A stretch of DNA of 17,808 nucleotides from Sulfidibacterium sp036244975 (lineage in GTDB: Bacteria > Bacteroidota > Bacteroidia > Bacteroidales > F082). The DNA is taken from positions 1 through 17,808 of the forward strand of contig BTTE01000056.1 in NCBI GenBank assembly GCA_036244975.1, given 5' to 3'. The notes below the pieces were generated by a model, which saw only the letters and a program-made list of their open reading frames with translations, was not told where the DNA came from and made no database searches. How positions within the stretch are numbered: the first letter of the stretch is position 1; the number at the start of each line of letters is the position of its first letter. A program made the translations under genes and the position numbers. Positions 6,725 to 13,765 of the stretch are shown in pieces.

Positions 6725-7241
6725 ATCCGTTAAAAACAGCATCTAATTCAATACCACGAACCTGTGCAATGGTGAAAGGATCGCGCAATTTCGACAAGGC
6801 ATCGATGGTAGCTTTCACCACTGAGTGAGGGTTAGACGAACCTTTCGATTTGGCCAACACGTTTTTCACACCAACACTTTCGAGTACGGCACGCATGGCG
6901 CCACCGGCAATAACACCTGTACCTGGAGCTGCCGGCTGGATATAAACCTGTGCACCGCTGTATTTACCCGTTTGCTCATGAGGAATGGTTCCTTTGAGAA
7001 CCGGGACCTTGACCAAATGCTTTTTGGCATCATCAATTCCCTTGGCAATGGCAGCAGTAACCTCCTTGGCTTTACCGAGACCGTAACCTACAACACCGTT
7101 TTCGTTTCCAACAACGACAATGGCTGAGAAACTGAACGTTCTGCCTCCCTTTGTAACTTTGGTTACTCTTTGGATACTCACCAGCCTGTCTTTGAATTCG
7201 ATATCGCTGGATTTAATTTTTTTTACGTTTGCGTTTGACAT
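6723..7241 (-). CDS. rpsE: 30S ribosomal protein S5
   Basis: S5 helps form the mRNA entry channel and acts in decoding accuracy. The 172-residue protein has the N-terminal double-stranded RNA binding fold (DRLVSIQRVTKVTKGGRTFS at 18-37, then IVVVGNENGVVGYGLGKAKEV) and the C-terminal domain with GTGVIAGGAMRAVLESVGVKN (107-127) and SNPHSVVKATIDAL (136-149). Gly-Gly-Arg at 32-34 is in the loop where accuracy and spectinomycin-resistance changes map in E. coli. It is 6 bases after rplR and 12 before rpmD. Confidence 0.98.
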   Translation of the reverse strand: MSNANVKKIKSSDIEFKDRLVSIQRVTKVTKGGRTFSFSAIVVVGNENGVVGYGLGKAKEVTAAIAKGIDDAKKHLVKVPVLKGTIPHEQTGKYSGAQVYIQPAAPGTGVIAGGAMRAVLESVGVKNVLAKSKGSSNPHSVVKATIDALSKLRDPFTIAQVRGIELDAVFNG

Positions 7242-7247
7242 AGTTTT

Positions 7248-7610
7248 TTAAAATTTAAGTCCTCCTTCTCTGGCAGCGTCAGCAAGTGATTTTACCCTGC
7301 CGTGATACAAATATCCGTTTCTATCGAAAACAACAGTCTTGATGCCGGCAGCAGTAGCCCGCTCAGCCATAAGACTTCCCACTTTTTTAGCCTGCTCGGT
7401 TTTGTTCGTCTTTTCACCTTCGAGACTTTTGTCAGTGGAGGAAGCTGAAACCATGGTCTGCTGTGCCTGGTCGTCTATCAACTGAACATAAATCTGTTTG
7501 TTGCTTCTAAAGACGCTCATGCGGGGACGTTCAGCAGTACCGTTAACTACTTTTCTAACCCGCATTTTAATTCTGTTTCTACGAAAAACTTTTTTATTTT
7601 TAATACCCAT
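7248..7610 (-). CDS. rplR: 50S ribosomal protein L18
   Basis: L18 binds 5S rRNA together with L5 and joins it to the large subunit. The 120-residue chain has a basic N-terminal arm (KKVFRRNRIKMRVRKVVNGT), the core ERPRMSVFRSNKQIYVQLIDD, and the end VVFDRNGYLYHGRVKSLADA followed by REGGLKF, all typical. It starts 39 bases after rplF and ends 6 bases before rpsE. A second frame covering the rplF end and its gap is only a shadow. Confidence 0.98.
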   Translation of the reverse strand: MGIKNKKVFRRNRIKMRVRKVVNGTAERPRMSVFRSNKQIYVQLIDDQAQQTMVSASSTDKSLEGEKTNKTEQAKKVGSLMAERATAAGIKTVVFDRNGYLYHGRVKSLADAAREGGLKF

Positions 7611-7649
7611 CTCTTTAATGGTTTTATCAGTTTATTAATGCGTCTGCTA

Positions 7650-8207
7650 TTATTTTTTCTCCGCTGATTTACCTGCTTTTCTCCTGAGTTCTTCACCCTG
7701 GAATTTAATACCTTTACCTTTGTAAGGTTCAGGTTTGCGCAGTGAACGAATTTTTGCCGCCACCTGACCAACGAGTTGTTTGTCGGCAGAAGACAATTTA
7801 ATCAGCGGGTTTTTACCTCTTTGGGTAACTGTTTCAATTTTTACTTCGGCGGGAATCTCAAGATAAATATGGTGAGAATACCCTAATGACAGTTCCAATA
7901 GCTGGCCTTTGGCATCAGCTTTAAAACCCACACCGACCAGTTCCTGAACAGTGGCAAATCCCTCACTGACACCGGTAACCATATTATTCAGCAGGGAGCG
8001 ATAAAGTCCGTGTTTTGATTTGTGTTCTTTGCTTTCGCTGCTTCTAAAAAGTTCCACGCGGCCATCTTCTATTTTAATGCTAATGGCAGGGTCAACAGCC
8101 TGGGTTAGTTCTCCCAGTTTACCTTTAACGGTAACGACGTTGTTATCGCTTACTTTAACCTGAACTCCCTGCGGAATTGTTATCGGTAATTTTCCTATTC
8201 TTGACAT
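7650..8207 (-). CDS. rplF: 50S ribosomal protein L6
   Basis: L6 lies near the factor-binding site of the large subunit, next to the sarcin-ricin loop. The start is placed at 8207, giving MSRIGKLPITIPQGV and 185 residues, the usual length. A longer frame reaching 8240 would add MLRKLITGERA and run into rpsH, and it would bypass the AGGAG site 8 bases before 8207. Two repeated L6 folds follow, with the C-terminal signature KPEPYKGKGIKFQGEELRRK. It is 17 bases after rpsH and 39 before rplR. Confidence 0.97.
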   Translation of the reverse strand: MSRIGKLPITIPQGVQVKVSDNNVVTVKGKLGELTQAVDPAISIKIEDGRVELFRSSESKEHKSKHGLYRSLLNNMVTGVSEGFATVQELVGVGFKADAKGQLLELSLGYSHHIYLEIPAEVKIETVTQRGKNPLIKLSSADKQLVGQVAAKIRSLRKPEPYKGKGIKFQGEELRRKAGKSAEKK

Positions 8208-8215
8208 TGCTCTTT

Positions 8216-8220
8216 CTCCT
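8216..8220 (-). promoter_or_regulatory. Shine-Dalgarno-like AGGAG deciding rplF start
   Basis: AGGAG on the minus strand lies in the 17-base gap between rpsH and rplF, 8 bases before ATG at 8207, an ideal distance. It supports the shorter L6 start. Such a motif is rare in this operon. Confidence 0.55.
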
Positions 8221-8224
8221 GTTA

Positions 8225-8623
8225 TTAACTTACGTAACAAATTACTTCGCCTCCAACATTCAGTTTACGTGCTTCTTTGTCGGTAATCACCCCCACGGAG
8301 GTTGACAAAACAGCGATTCCCAGTCCGTTCAGAACACGGGGAAGTTCGTTAGCACCCACATATTTCCTCAAACCGGGTGTTGAGGCACGCTGAATGGTAT
8401 TAATGGCCGGCATTTTTGAAACGGGATGATATTTCAAAGCAATTTTAATAGTCTCGAATTTCCCCGAATCATCAAATTTATAGTTCAAAATATAACCTTT
8501 TTGATAAAGGATTTTTGTAATATTTTTTTTCAGGTTGGAAGCAGGGATTTCCACCATGCGGTGTCCGGCTGCTACGGCATTCCTGATTCTTGTCAAATAA
8601 TCTGCTATTGGATCGGTGTTCAT
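8225..8623 (-). CDS. rpsH: 30S ribosomal protein S8
   Basis: S8 is a primary binder of the central domain of 16S rRNA; in E. coli it also represses the spc operon by binding near the L5 start. The start at 8623 gives MNTDPIADYLTRIRNAV and 132 residues, the usual length. A longer frame beginning with TTG at 8644 would add seven residues and overlap the rpsN stop, so it is not preferred. The C-terminal signature GLGIAVLSTSVGVITDKEAR, followed by GGEVICYVS, is clear. No Shine-Dalgarno motif; the upstream sequence is A/T-rich. Confidence 0.97.
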   Translation of the reverse strand: MNTDPIADYLTRIRNAVAAGHRMVEIPASNLKKNITKILYQKGYILNYKFDDSGKFETIKIALKYHPVSKMPAINTIQRASTPGLRKYVGANELPRVLNGLGIAVLSTSVGVITDKEARKLNVGGEVICYVS

Positions 8624-8637
8624 TTCAATAATTTTTA

Positions 8638-8907
8638 TTACCAACTGGCTTTTTTAATTCCGGGAATAAGGCCGCTGAGGGCCATTTCTCTGAATTCAAT
8701 ACGTGAAATTCCAAACTGTCTCATATAACCTTTAGGCCTTCCCGAAAGTTGGCAACGGTTGTGTAAACGAACGGGAGAAGCATTTCTCGGTAATTTCTGC
8801 AAACCCACGAAATCTCCGGCAGCTTTTAAAGCAGCTCGTTTTTTAGCATACTTTTCAACCATTTTTTGTCTTTTACGCTCACGCGCTTTCATCGACTCTT
8901 TTGCCAT
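8638..8907 (-). CDS. rpsN: 30S ribosomal protein S14, zinc-free type
   Basis: S14 sits in the head of the small subunit close to S3, S10 and S19. The 89-residue length identifies the long, zinc-independent class (the zinc class is about 61 residues with CxxC pairs). The segment LPRNASPVRLHNRCQLSGRP keeps only one cysteine (Cys52), so no Cys4 site exists. The end GYMRQFGISRIEFREMA followed by GLIPGIKKASW is diagnostic. It lies 6 bases after rplE and 14 before rpsH. Confidence 0.98.
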   Translation of the reverse strand: MAKESMKARERKRQKMVEKYAKKRAALKAAGDFVGLQKLPRNASPVRLHNRCQLSGRPKGYMRQFGISRIEFREMALSGLIPGIKKASW

Positions 8908-8913
8908 GTTTGC

Positions 8914-9471
8914 TTATTTTTTTTGATTTTTAAAAGGTAATCCGAATTCTTTCAACAAAGCAAATGCTTCTTCATCGGTGTTGGCGCTGGTCACAATAGT
9001 GATGTCCATACCATTGATACGCATTACTTTATCGATATCGATTTCAGGAAAAATGATTTGCTCCGGAATACCAAAGGTATAATTTCCATGCCCATCAAAT
9101 CCTTTATCGTTAATTCCCCTGAAGTCGCGTACACGCGGCAAAGCCACGGCAACCAGCTTATCAAGGAATTCGTACATTTTATCGCCACGCAGGGTAACCC
9201 TCACACCGATAGCGTTTCCTTTTCTAAGTTTAAAGTTAGAAACATCGTGTTTGGAAATGGTAGGAACCGCCTTTTGCCCTGTGATAGCGGTCATTTCATT
9301 CAGGCCGGCATCAATCAGTTTTTTATCGGCAAGAGCAGCGCCAATTCCCTGGTTAATGGCAATCTTGGACAACTTGGGAACCTGCATAACCGTTTTATAG
9401 CCAAATTTTTTGGTCAGTACAGGAATAACTTCCTCAAAGTATTGTTTTCTTAATCTAGGTTGATATTCCAT
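8914..9471 (-). CDS. rplE: 50S ribosomal protein L5
   Basis: L5 binds 5S rRNA and forms the bridge between the central protuberance and the small-subunit head. The 185-residue protein has the typical elements PKLSKIAINQGIGAA, ITGQKAVPTISKHDVSNFKL, GNAIGVRVTLRGDKMYEFLD, and RDFRGINDKGFDGHGNYTFG. Its ATG overlaps the rplX stop codon by one base (TAATG), so translation is probably coupled to L24. It is followed by rpsN after 6 bases. Confidence 0.98.
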   Translation of the reverse strand: MEYQPRLRKQYFEEVIPVLTKKFGYKTVMQVPKLSKIAINQGIGAALADKKLIDAGLNEMTAITGQKAVPTISKHDVSNFKLRKGNAIGVRVTLRGDKMYEFLDKLVAVALPRVRDFRGINDKGFDGHGNYTFGIPEQIIFPEIDIDKVMRINGMDITIVTSANTDEEAFALLKEFGLPFKNQKK

Positions 9472-9791
9472 TATTTAATTACCTCCCCTGATTTTTTAGA
9501 GTAACGAACTGATTTCCCGGTATTTTCATCTATCTTACGACCGATACGGGTCGGTGTTCCGGAAGCATCCATCACTTTCAGATTAGAAAGATGGATAGCC
9601 GCTTCTTTTTTAATAATACCGCCGTTAGGGTAATCCGCATTGGGTTTGGTGTGTTTTGAAATCATGTTCACACCTTCGACGATGGCCCTCTTTTTTTCAG
9701 CAAAAACTGCGAGCACTTTGCCTGAGCGTCCTTTGTCGTTACCGGCAATGACCATCACATTATCACCTTTTTTTATATGCAACTTTGCCAT
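9471..9791 (-). CDS. rplX: 50S ribosomal protein L24
   Basis: L24 is an assembly-initiating protein of the large subunit that binds the 5' part of 23S rRNA near the tunnel exit. The 106-residue chain starts with a KOW motif (KKGDNVMVIAGNDKGRSGKV, about 7-26) and continues VEGVNMISKHTKPN and the end IGRKIDENTGKSVRYSKKSG. It follows rplN by 18 bases, and its TAA overlaps the rplE ATG by one base. Confidence 0.98.
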   Translation of the reverse strand: MAKLHIKKGDNVMVIAGNDKGRSGKVLAVFAEKKRAIVEGVNMISKHTKPNADYPNGGIIKKEAAIHLSNLKVMDASGTPTRIGRKIDENTGKSVRYSKKSGEVIK

Positions 9792-9809
9792 ATCTGATAT
9801 CTTTCTGTG

Positions 9810-10178
9810 TTAAAGCACCTCCGGTGCAAGTGATACAATTTTCATATATTGTTTTTCACGCAGCTCTCTCGCAACGGGTCCGAAAATACGGGTTCCCATC
9901 ATTTCGCCTGCCGAGTTAAGCAAGACACATGCATTATCGTCAAAACGGATATAGGAACCATCGTTTCTTCTGATTTCCTTTCGTGTTCTTACCATCACAG
10001 CTTTGGTAACGGCACCTTTTTTTATGTTACCGGAAGGCATAGCGTGTTTAACGGTTACAACTACCTGATCGCCAACGGTGGCGTATCTTTTCTTTGTTCC
10101 GCCAAGTACTCTTATTACCAGTACCTCTTTGGCTCCGCTGTTGTCAGCAACCGCAAGTCTTGATTCTTGTTGTACCAT
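9810..10178 (-). CDS. rplN: 50S ribosomal protein L14
   Basis: L14 lies at the subunit interface and is the docking site of the silencing factor RsfS in bacteria generally. The 122-residue length is exact for the family. Motifs: MVQQESRLAVADNSGAKEVL, IRVLGGTKKRYATVGDQVVV, AVMVRTRKEIRRNDGSYIRF, and the end GTRIFGPVARELREKQYMKI. It starts 2 bases after the rpsQ stop, so the two are likely coupled. Confidence 0.98.
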   Translation of the reverse strand: MVQQESRLAVADNSGAKEVLVIRVLGGTKKRYATVGDQVVVTVKHAMPSGNIKKGAVTKAVMVRTRKEIRRNDGSYIRFDDNACVLLNSAGEMMGTRIFGPVARELREKQYMKIVSLAPEVL

Positions 10179-10180
10179 GG

Positions 10181-10438
10181 TTATTTAGCTCTTTCAATAA
10201 TTTCTACTAATCTCCAATTTTTATTCTTACTCAGAGGACGTGTTTCCATAATGCGTACGGTATCGCCGATATTGCATTCGTTCTTCTCATCGTGAGCAAT
10301 AAACTTGTTAGTCTTTTTAATATACTTTCCGTAAACGGGATGTTTAAAACGGCGTTCAATTGTTACAACAATCGACTTATCCATTTTATTGCTAACGACA
10401 AGACCAGTTCTCTCTTTTCTAAGATTTCTCTTTTCCAT
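10181..10438 (-). CDS. rpsQ: 30S ribosomal protein S17
   Basis: S17 binds the 5' domain of 16S rRNA early in small-subunit assembly. The 85-residue protein is an OB fold with RKERTGLVVSNKMDKSIVVT, ERRFKHPVYGKYIKKTNKF, AHDEKNECNIGDTVRIMETR, and the end PLSKNKNWRLVEI, all matching the family. It starts 8 bases after rpmC and ends 2 bases before rplN. Confidence 0.98.
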   Translation of the reverse strand: MEKRNLRKERTGLVVSNKMDKSIVVTIERRFKHPVYGKYIKKTNKFIAHDEKNECNIGDTVRIMETRPLSKNKNWRLVEIIERAK

Positions 10439-10446
10439 TGTAGTGC

Positions 10447-10653
10447 TTACTTATTATTTTTTTCCTCTAATTCTCTTTTCCTCAATTCGGTGTTCATCCG
10501 GGCAATCGTTTTTTTGCTTTCGACGATTATTTGAGGATTTTCCAAAGGAGAAACAGCGTGATTTAATCTTAACCGGGTGAGATGTTTTTTTTCTTCAACC
10601 AACCTGTCCAGTATATCAGCCGTGCTCATTTCTTTAACAACTTCCTGTTTCAT
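10447..10653 (-). CDS. rpmC: 50S ribosomal protein L29
   Basis: L29 is a small helical hairpin at the tunnel exit next to L23, where the signal recognition particle and trigger factor dock. The 68-residue chain reads as two helices: MSTADILDRLVEEKKHLTRL, then NPQIIVESKKTIARMNTELR, with the family turn NHAVSPLENP between them. The upstream start at 10653 adds eight residues before an internal Met and gives the normal family length. It lies 8 bases after rplP and 8 before rpsQ. Confidence 0.97.
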   Translation of the reverse strand: MKQEVVKEMSTADILDRLVEEKKHLTRLRLNHAVSPLENPQIIVESKKTIARMNTELRKRELEEKNNK

Positions 10654-10661
10654 AGCTCTTT

Positions 10662-11084
10662 TTAATTTTCGACGTAGTCTCGTCTAACAACAAATTTTGT
10701 TTTCACAGGCAGTTTCTGGGCAGCCAGCCGCATGGCTTCTTTAGCAATGGCCAAAGGAACGCCATCCGCTTCAAACAGAATTCTGCCGGGCGTAATACGT
10801 GCCACAAAATATTCAGGGGCTCCTTTTCCTTTACCCATACGAACCTCTGCAGGTTTTTTTGTAACCGGTTTATCAGGAAAAATACGAATCCAAATCTGAC
10901 CCTGACGTTTCATATAACGGGTAACAGCCTGACGGGCAGCTTCAATCTGGCGGCCCGTAATCCAGGCCTGTTCCATGGTTTTAATGCCATAAGAGCCAAA
11001 AGCCAGTTGGGCGCCGCGCTGGGCATTGCCTTTCATGCGGCCTTTTTGCTGTTTCCTGTATTTAGTTTTTTTCGGTTGTAACAT
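10662..11084 (-). CDS. rplP: 50S ribosomal protein L16
   Basis: L16 contacts the A and P site tRNAs close to the peptidyl transferase centre and is added late in assembly. The 140-residue protein begins MLQPKKTKYRKQQKGRMKGN and carries ITGRQIEAARQAVTRYMKRQ, IRIFPDKPVTKKPAEVRMGK and GKGAPEYFVARITPGRILFE. Arg82 in AEVRMGKGKG corresponds to the arginine that is hydroxylated in E. coli L16 (Arg81). It follows rpsC by 33 bases and precedes rpmC by 8. Confidence 0.98.
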   Translation of the reverse strand: MLQPKKTKYRKQQKGRMKGNAQRGAQLAFGSYGIKTMEQAWITGRQIEAARQAVTRYMKRQGQIWIRIFPDKPVTKKPAEVRMGKGKGAPEYFVARITPGRILFEADGVPLAIAKEAMRLAAQKLPVKTKFVVRRDYVEN

Positions 11085-11117
11085 TTCTTTGTTCCCTTTA
11101 AAATATTATCAATGCTA

Positions 11118-11831
11118 TTATCTTCTTCTGCGGGGCCTTCCACCACCGCGTATGGGACCTCTCGGGCGACCGGCATTTTTTTCAACAACAGAAACCAGAT
11201 CGGGGCGTCCGTAAATTTCACCTTTAAATATCCAAACCTTGATACCAATACGCCCGTGCGTAGTATGGGCTTCAACAAGAGCATAATCAATATCAGCACG
11301 TAAAGTATGTAACGGAATACGCCCCTCTTTGTACATCTCACTACGCGCCATTTCGGCACCGCCCACACGTCCTGAAATAATCACTTTGATTCCGCCTGCG
11401 CCCAAACGCATGCTGGAGGCAATGGCTGTTTTGATGGCACGACGAAAAGAAACCCTGCCTTCAATCTGCCGGGCAATGTTGTTGGCCACCAGTCTGGCAT
11501 CCAATTCAGGCCGTCTGATTTCAGAAATGTTAATCTGAACCTCTTTTTTGGTGAGTTTTTTCAGCTCTTCCTTCAATTTGTCCACTTCAGAACCACCTTT
11601 TCCGATAATAATACCCGGACGTGCAGTAAAAATAGTTACTGTTACCATTTTCAGTGTGCGCTGAATCATTATTTTGGAAATGCCGGCTTTGGCAAGACGC
11701 GCATTCAGATATTTACGGATTTCATTATCTTCAACGAGTTTTTCGGAGAAATTTTTTCCTCCAAACCAGTATGAGTCCCATCCTTTGATGATTCCTAATC
11801 TGAGTCCTATTGGATTAGTTTTTTGTCCCAT
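11118..11831 (-). CDS. rpsC: 30S ribosomal protein S3
   Basis: S3 forms the mRNA entry with S4 and S5 and helps unwind mRNA. The 237-residue chain begins MGQKTNPIGLRLGIIKGWDS, has a type II KH domain with GIIIGKGG at 73-80, and the C-terminal domain SFRRAIKTAIASSMRLGAGG, IISGRVGGAEMARSEMYKEG and GRIGIKVWIFKGEIYGRP. The basic residues Arg130, Arg131 and Lys134 match the E. coli helicase patch. The tail GRPRGPIRGGGRPRRRR is strongly basic. It follows rplV by 26 bases. A second frame over its 3' end is a shadow. Confidence 0.98.
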   Translation of the reverse strand: MGQKTNPIGLRLGIIKGWDSYWFGGKNFSEKLVEDNEIRKYLNARLAKAGISKIMIQRTLKMVTVTIFTARPGIIIGKGGSEVDKLKEELKKLTKKEVQINISEIRRPELDARLVANNIARQIEGRVSFRRAIKTAIASSMRLGAGGIKVIISGRVGGAEMARSEMYKEGRIPLHTLRADIDYALVEAHTTHGRIGIKVWIFKGEIYGRPDLVSVVEKNAGRPRGPIRGGGRPRRRR

Positions 11832-11857
11832 TAATCTATTTTGTTAAAGATGTTAAT

Positions 11858-12304
11858 TTAATCATTTTTAGTTGTTTCATCAGCCACTTTCTCAGATGCT
11901 TTCATTTCTTCCACACGGTTGCCCAAAATCAGTGTAACATGGTTCGACCTTTTAAGGATACGATGAGCACGTCCCTGTGGTGCGGGTTGAATACGTTTCA
12001 GCATCCGGCCACTATCAACCATAATTTGTTTAATATACAACTGGTTGTCCTCAATACGGGAGCCTTCGTTTTTCACTTCCCAGTTGGCGATGGCCGAACG
12101 AAGCAATTTATAAACACGACCGGCAGCTTCTTTCTGTGTATGCTGCAATACATGCAAAGCCTGTTCCGCATCCATTCCTCTCACCAGATCAACTACCAGA
12201 CGCATCTTACGAGGCGAGGTAGGCACATTACGCAAACGTGCAATATACAGAGTCTTACGCTCTTCTTTACGCTTTTCAGCACTGTTATGTTTTCTAGATC
12301 CCAT
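11858..12304 (-). CDS. rplV: 50S ribosomal protein L22
   Basis: L22 lines the nascent-peptide tunnel with a long beta hairpin, the site of macrolide-resistance changes. The 148-residue protein is longer than E. coli L22 (110) because of a charged N-terminal arm (MGSRKHNSAEKRKEERKTLY) and an acidic tail (EEMKASEKVADETTKND). The core shows RNVPTSPRKMRLVVDLVRG and the hairpin GRMLKRIQPAPQGRAHRILK followed by RSNHVTLIL. The arm resembles other Bacteroidota L22 proteins. It lies between rpsS (12 bases) and rpsC (26 bases). Confidence 0.97.
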   Translation of the reverse strand: MGSRKHNSAEKRKEERKTLYIARLRNVPTSPRKMRLVVDLVRGMDAEQALHVLQHTQKEAAGRVYKLLRSAIANWEVKNEGSRIEDNQLYIKQIMVDSGRMLKRIQPAPQGRAHRILKRSNHVTLILGNRVEEMKASEKVADETTKND

Positions 12305-12316
12305 TGTTATTGTGCT

Positions 12317-12595
12317 TTATTTTCTACCTTTATCTTTTTTACCGGCATGGCCCCTGAAAATTCGCGTAGGAGCAAATTCTCCGAGTTTATGTCCAACCAT
12401 ATTTTCTGTAATGTAAACAGGGATAAATTTATTCCCATTATGCACAGCAATTGTCTGGCCTACAAAATCAGGAGAAATCATTGAAGCACGTGACCATGTT
12501 TTAATGATAGTTTTTTTTCCGGATTCTACATTTGCCATAACCTTCCTGTCCAGCTTATAATGAATGTATGGTCCTTTTTTTAATGAACGGCTCAT
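12317..12595 (-). CDS. rpsS: 30S ribosomal protein S19
   Basis: S19 is in the head of the small subunit, paired with S13, and contacts the large subunit. The 92-residue length is exact. Motifs: MSRSLKKGPYIHYKLDRKVM, KTWSRASMISPDFVGQTIAV, HNGNKFIPVYITENMVGHKL and GEFAPTRIFRGHAGK. It follows rplB by 27 bases and precedes rplV by 12. Confidence 0.98.
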   Translation of the reverse strand: MSRSLKKGPYIHYKLDRKVMANVESGKKTIIKTWSRASMISPDFVGQTIAVHNGNKFIPVYITENMVGHKLGEFAPTRIFRGHAGKKDKGRK

Positions 12596-12622
12596 ATTAG
12601 TATCTGTTTAATTCAGCTAAGA

Positions 12623-13444
12623 TTACTTTCTTTTTTCAATAATATATCTGCTCGAAGCTTTCTTCCTGGCACGGGTTTTATAACCTTTTGCCGGCAAACC
12701 TTTTCTCGAACGGGGATGTCCGCCCGAAGCGCGGCCTTCACCACCACCCATAGGATGATCAACCGGATTCATGGCCACACCACGTACGCGGGGACGTCGT
12801 CCCAGCCAACGGTTACGACCGGCTTTACCCGATTTCTCAAGCTGATGGTCGCTGTTGGAAACCATTCCCACAGTAGCCTTACAGGTTTGAAGTATCATTC
12901 GTGTTTCGCCGGAAGGCATCTTGATAATAGCAAATTTGCCATCACGTGACATGAGCTGAGCATACGATCCGGCGCTACGGGCCATCTTGGCACCCTGCCC
13001 GGGGCGCAGCTCAATGTTATGAATGACCGTACCAAACGGAACTTCACTCAAATACATGGCGTTTCCAACTTCAGGAGTAATGCCTTTGCCGGCTTTAACC
13101 TGCTGTCCCACCTTCAAACCCTGCGGAGCAATGATATAACGTTTCTCGCCATCGGCATAATAAACCAAAGCGATACGTGCAGTACGGTTCGGATCATATT
13201 CAATGGTCTTAACCGTACCGGGAACGCCTTCTTTATCCCGTTTGAAGTCGATAATTCTGTATTTCTGTTTATGACCGCCACCAATATTGCGAACCGTCAT
13301 CCTTCCTTCGTTGTTACGTCCACCAGAACTTTTTTTCTTAGCCAGCAAACTCTTTTCGGGTTTATCGGCCGTAATATCATCGAAAGCGCTGATAACTTTA
13401 AAGCGCTGACCTGGTGTTGTCGGTTTATATTTCTTTAGAGCCAT
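12623..13444 (-). CDS. rplB: 50S ribosomal protein L2
   Basis: L2 is a core 23S rRNA binder needed for subunit joining and for peptidyl transfer activity. The 273-residue chain has the N-terminal OB-fold part (GRNNEGRMTVRNIGGGHKQK, 42-61), the SH3-like part (GTVIHNIELRPGQGAKMARS, 138-157), and the C-terminal signature MNPVDHPMGGGEGRASGGHP. His230 is at the place of the essential E. coli His229; the next histidine of the E. coli motif (HPHGGGEG) is Met here, as I recall for Bacteroidota. It follows rplW by 9 bases. Confidence 0.98.
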   Translation of the reverse strand: MALKKYKPTTPGQRFKVISAFDDITADKPEKSLLAKKKSSGGRNNEGRMTVRNIGGGHKQKYRIIDFKRDKEGVPGTVKTIEYDPNRTARIALVYYADGEKRYIIAPQGLKVGQQVKAGKGITPEVGNAMYLSEVPFGTVIHNIELRPGQGAKMARSAGSYAQLMSRDGKFAIIKMPSGETRMILQTCKATVGMVSNSDHQLEKSGKAGRNRWLGRRPRVRGVAMNPVDHPMGGGEGRASGGHPRSRKGLPAKGYKTRARKKASSRYIIEKRK

Positions 13445-13453
13445 GTCTGTAGT

Positions 13454-13744
13454 CTAGATGTTGCTAAAAAAATCAATTGTATCACCTTCGGCAAGAGTTA
13501 CAACCGCCTTCTTATAGGCGTTGGTTCTGCCTGAAATCATTCCTGACTTGGTATTTCTTGACTTACGTTTGCCGGAATAGTTCATAGTATTTACAGAAAG
13601 AACCTCCACATTGTATAAGTCTTCAATTTCGCTTTTAATCTGCAGTTTGTTGGCACGTTTGTCAACAATAAAGCCAAATTGATTAAGACTTTCGCCCTTG
13701 GTGGTCATCTTTTCTGTTATTACCGGTTTAAATATTACACCCAT
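13454..13744 (-). CDS. rplW: 50S ribosomal protein L23
   Basis: L23 is at the tunnel exit and is the main contact of trigger factor and the signal recognition particle. The 96-residue protein has IFKPVITEKMTTKGESLNQF, GFIVDKRANKLQIKSEIEDL and YNVEVLSVNTMNYSGKRKSR, followed by a short end TLAEGDTIDFFSNI. The length and motifs fit the family. It follows rplD by 21 bases and precedes rplB by 9. Confidence 0.98.
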   Translation of the reverse strand: MGVIFKPVITEKMTTKGESLNQFGFIVDKRANKLQIKSEIEDLYNVEVLSVNTMNYSGKRKSRNTKSGMISGRTNAYKKAVVTLAEGDTIDFFSNI

Positions 13745-13765
13745 CTTATTCGGATTTATATTTTT

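Noticed and set aside
8208..8240. Longer start for rplF adding 11 residues
   Set aside because: It would overlap the rpsH end, give a non-family N-terminus (MLRKLITGERA), and ignore the AGGAG placed 8 bases before ATG at 8207.
8624..8644. TTG start for rpsH adding seven residues
   Set aside because: It overlaps the rpsN stop and the extra residues MVIKIIE are not part of S8; ATG at 8623 gives the usual 132 residues.
9815..9827. Small hairpin GCACCTCCGGTGC near the end of rplN
   Set aside because: Stem of only 5 pairs inside coding sequence with no T-run; not a convincing terminator or regulator site.
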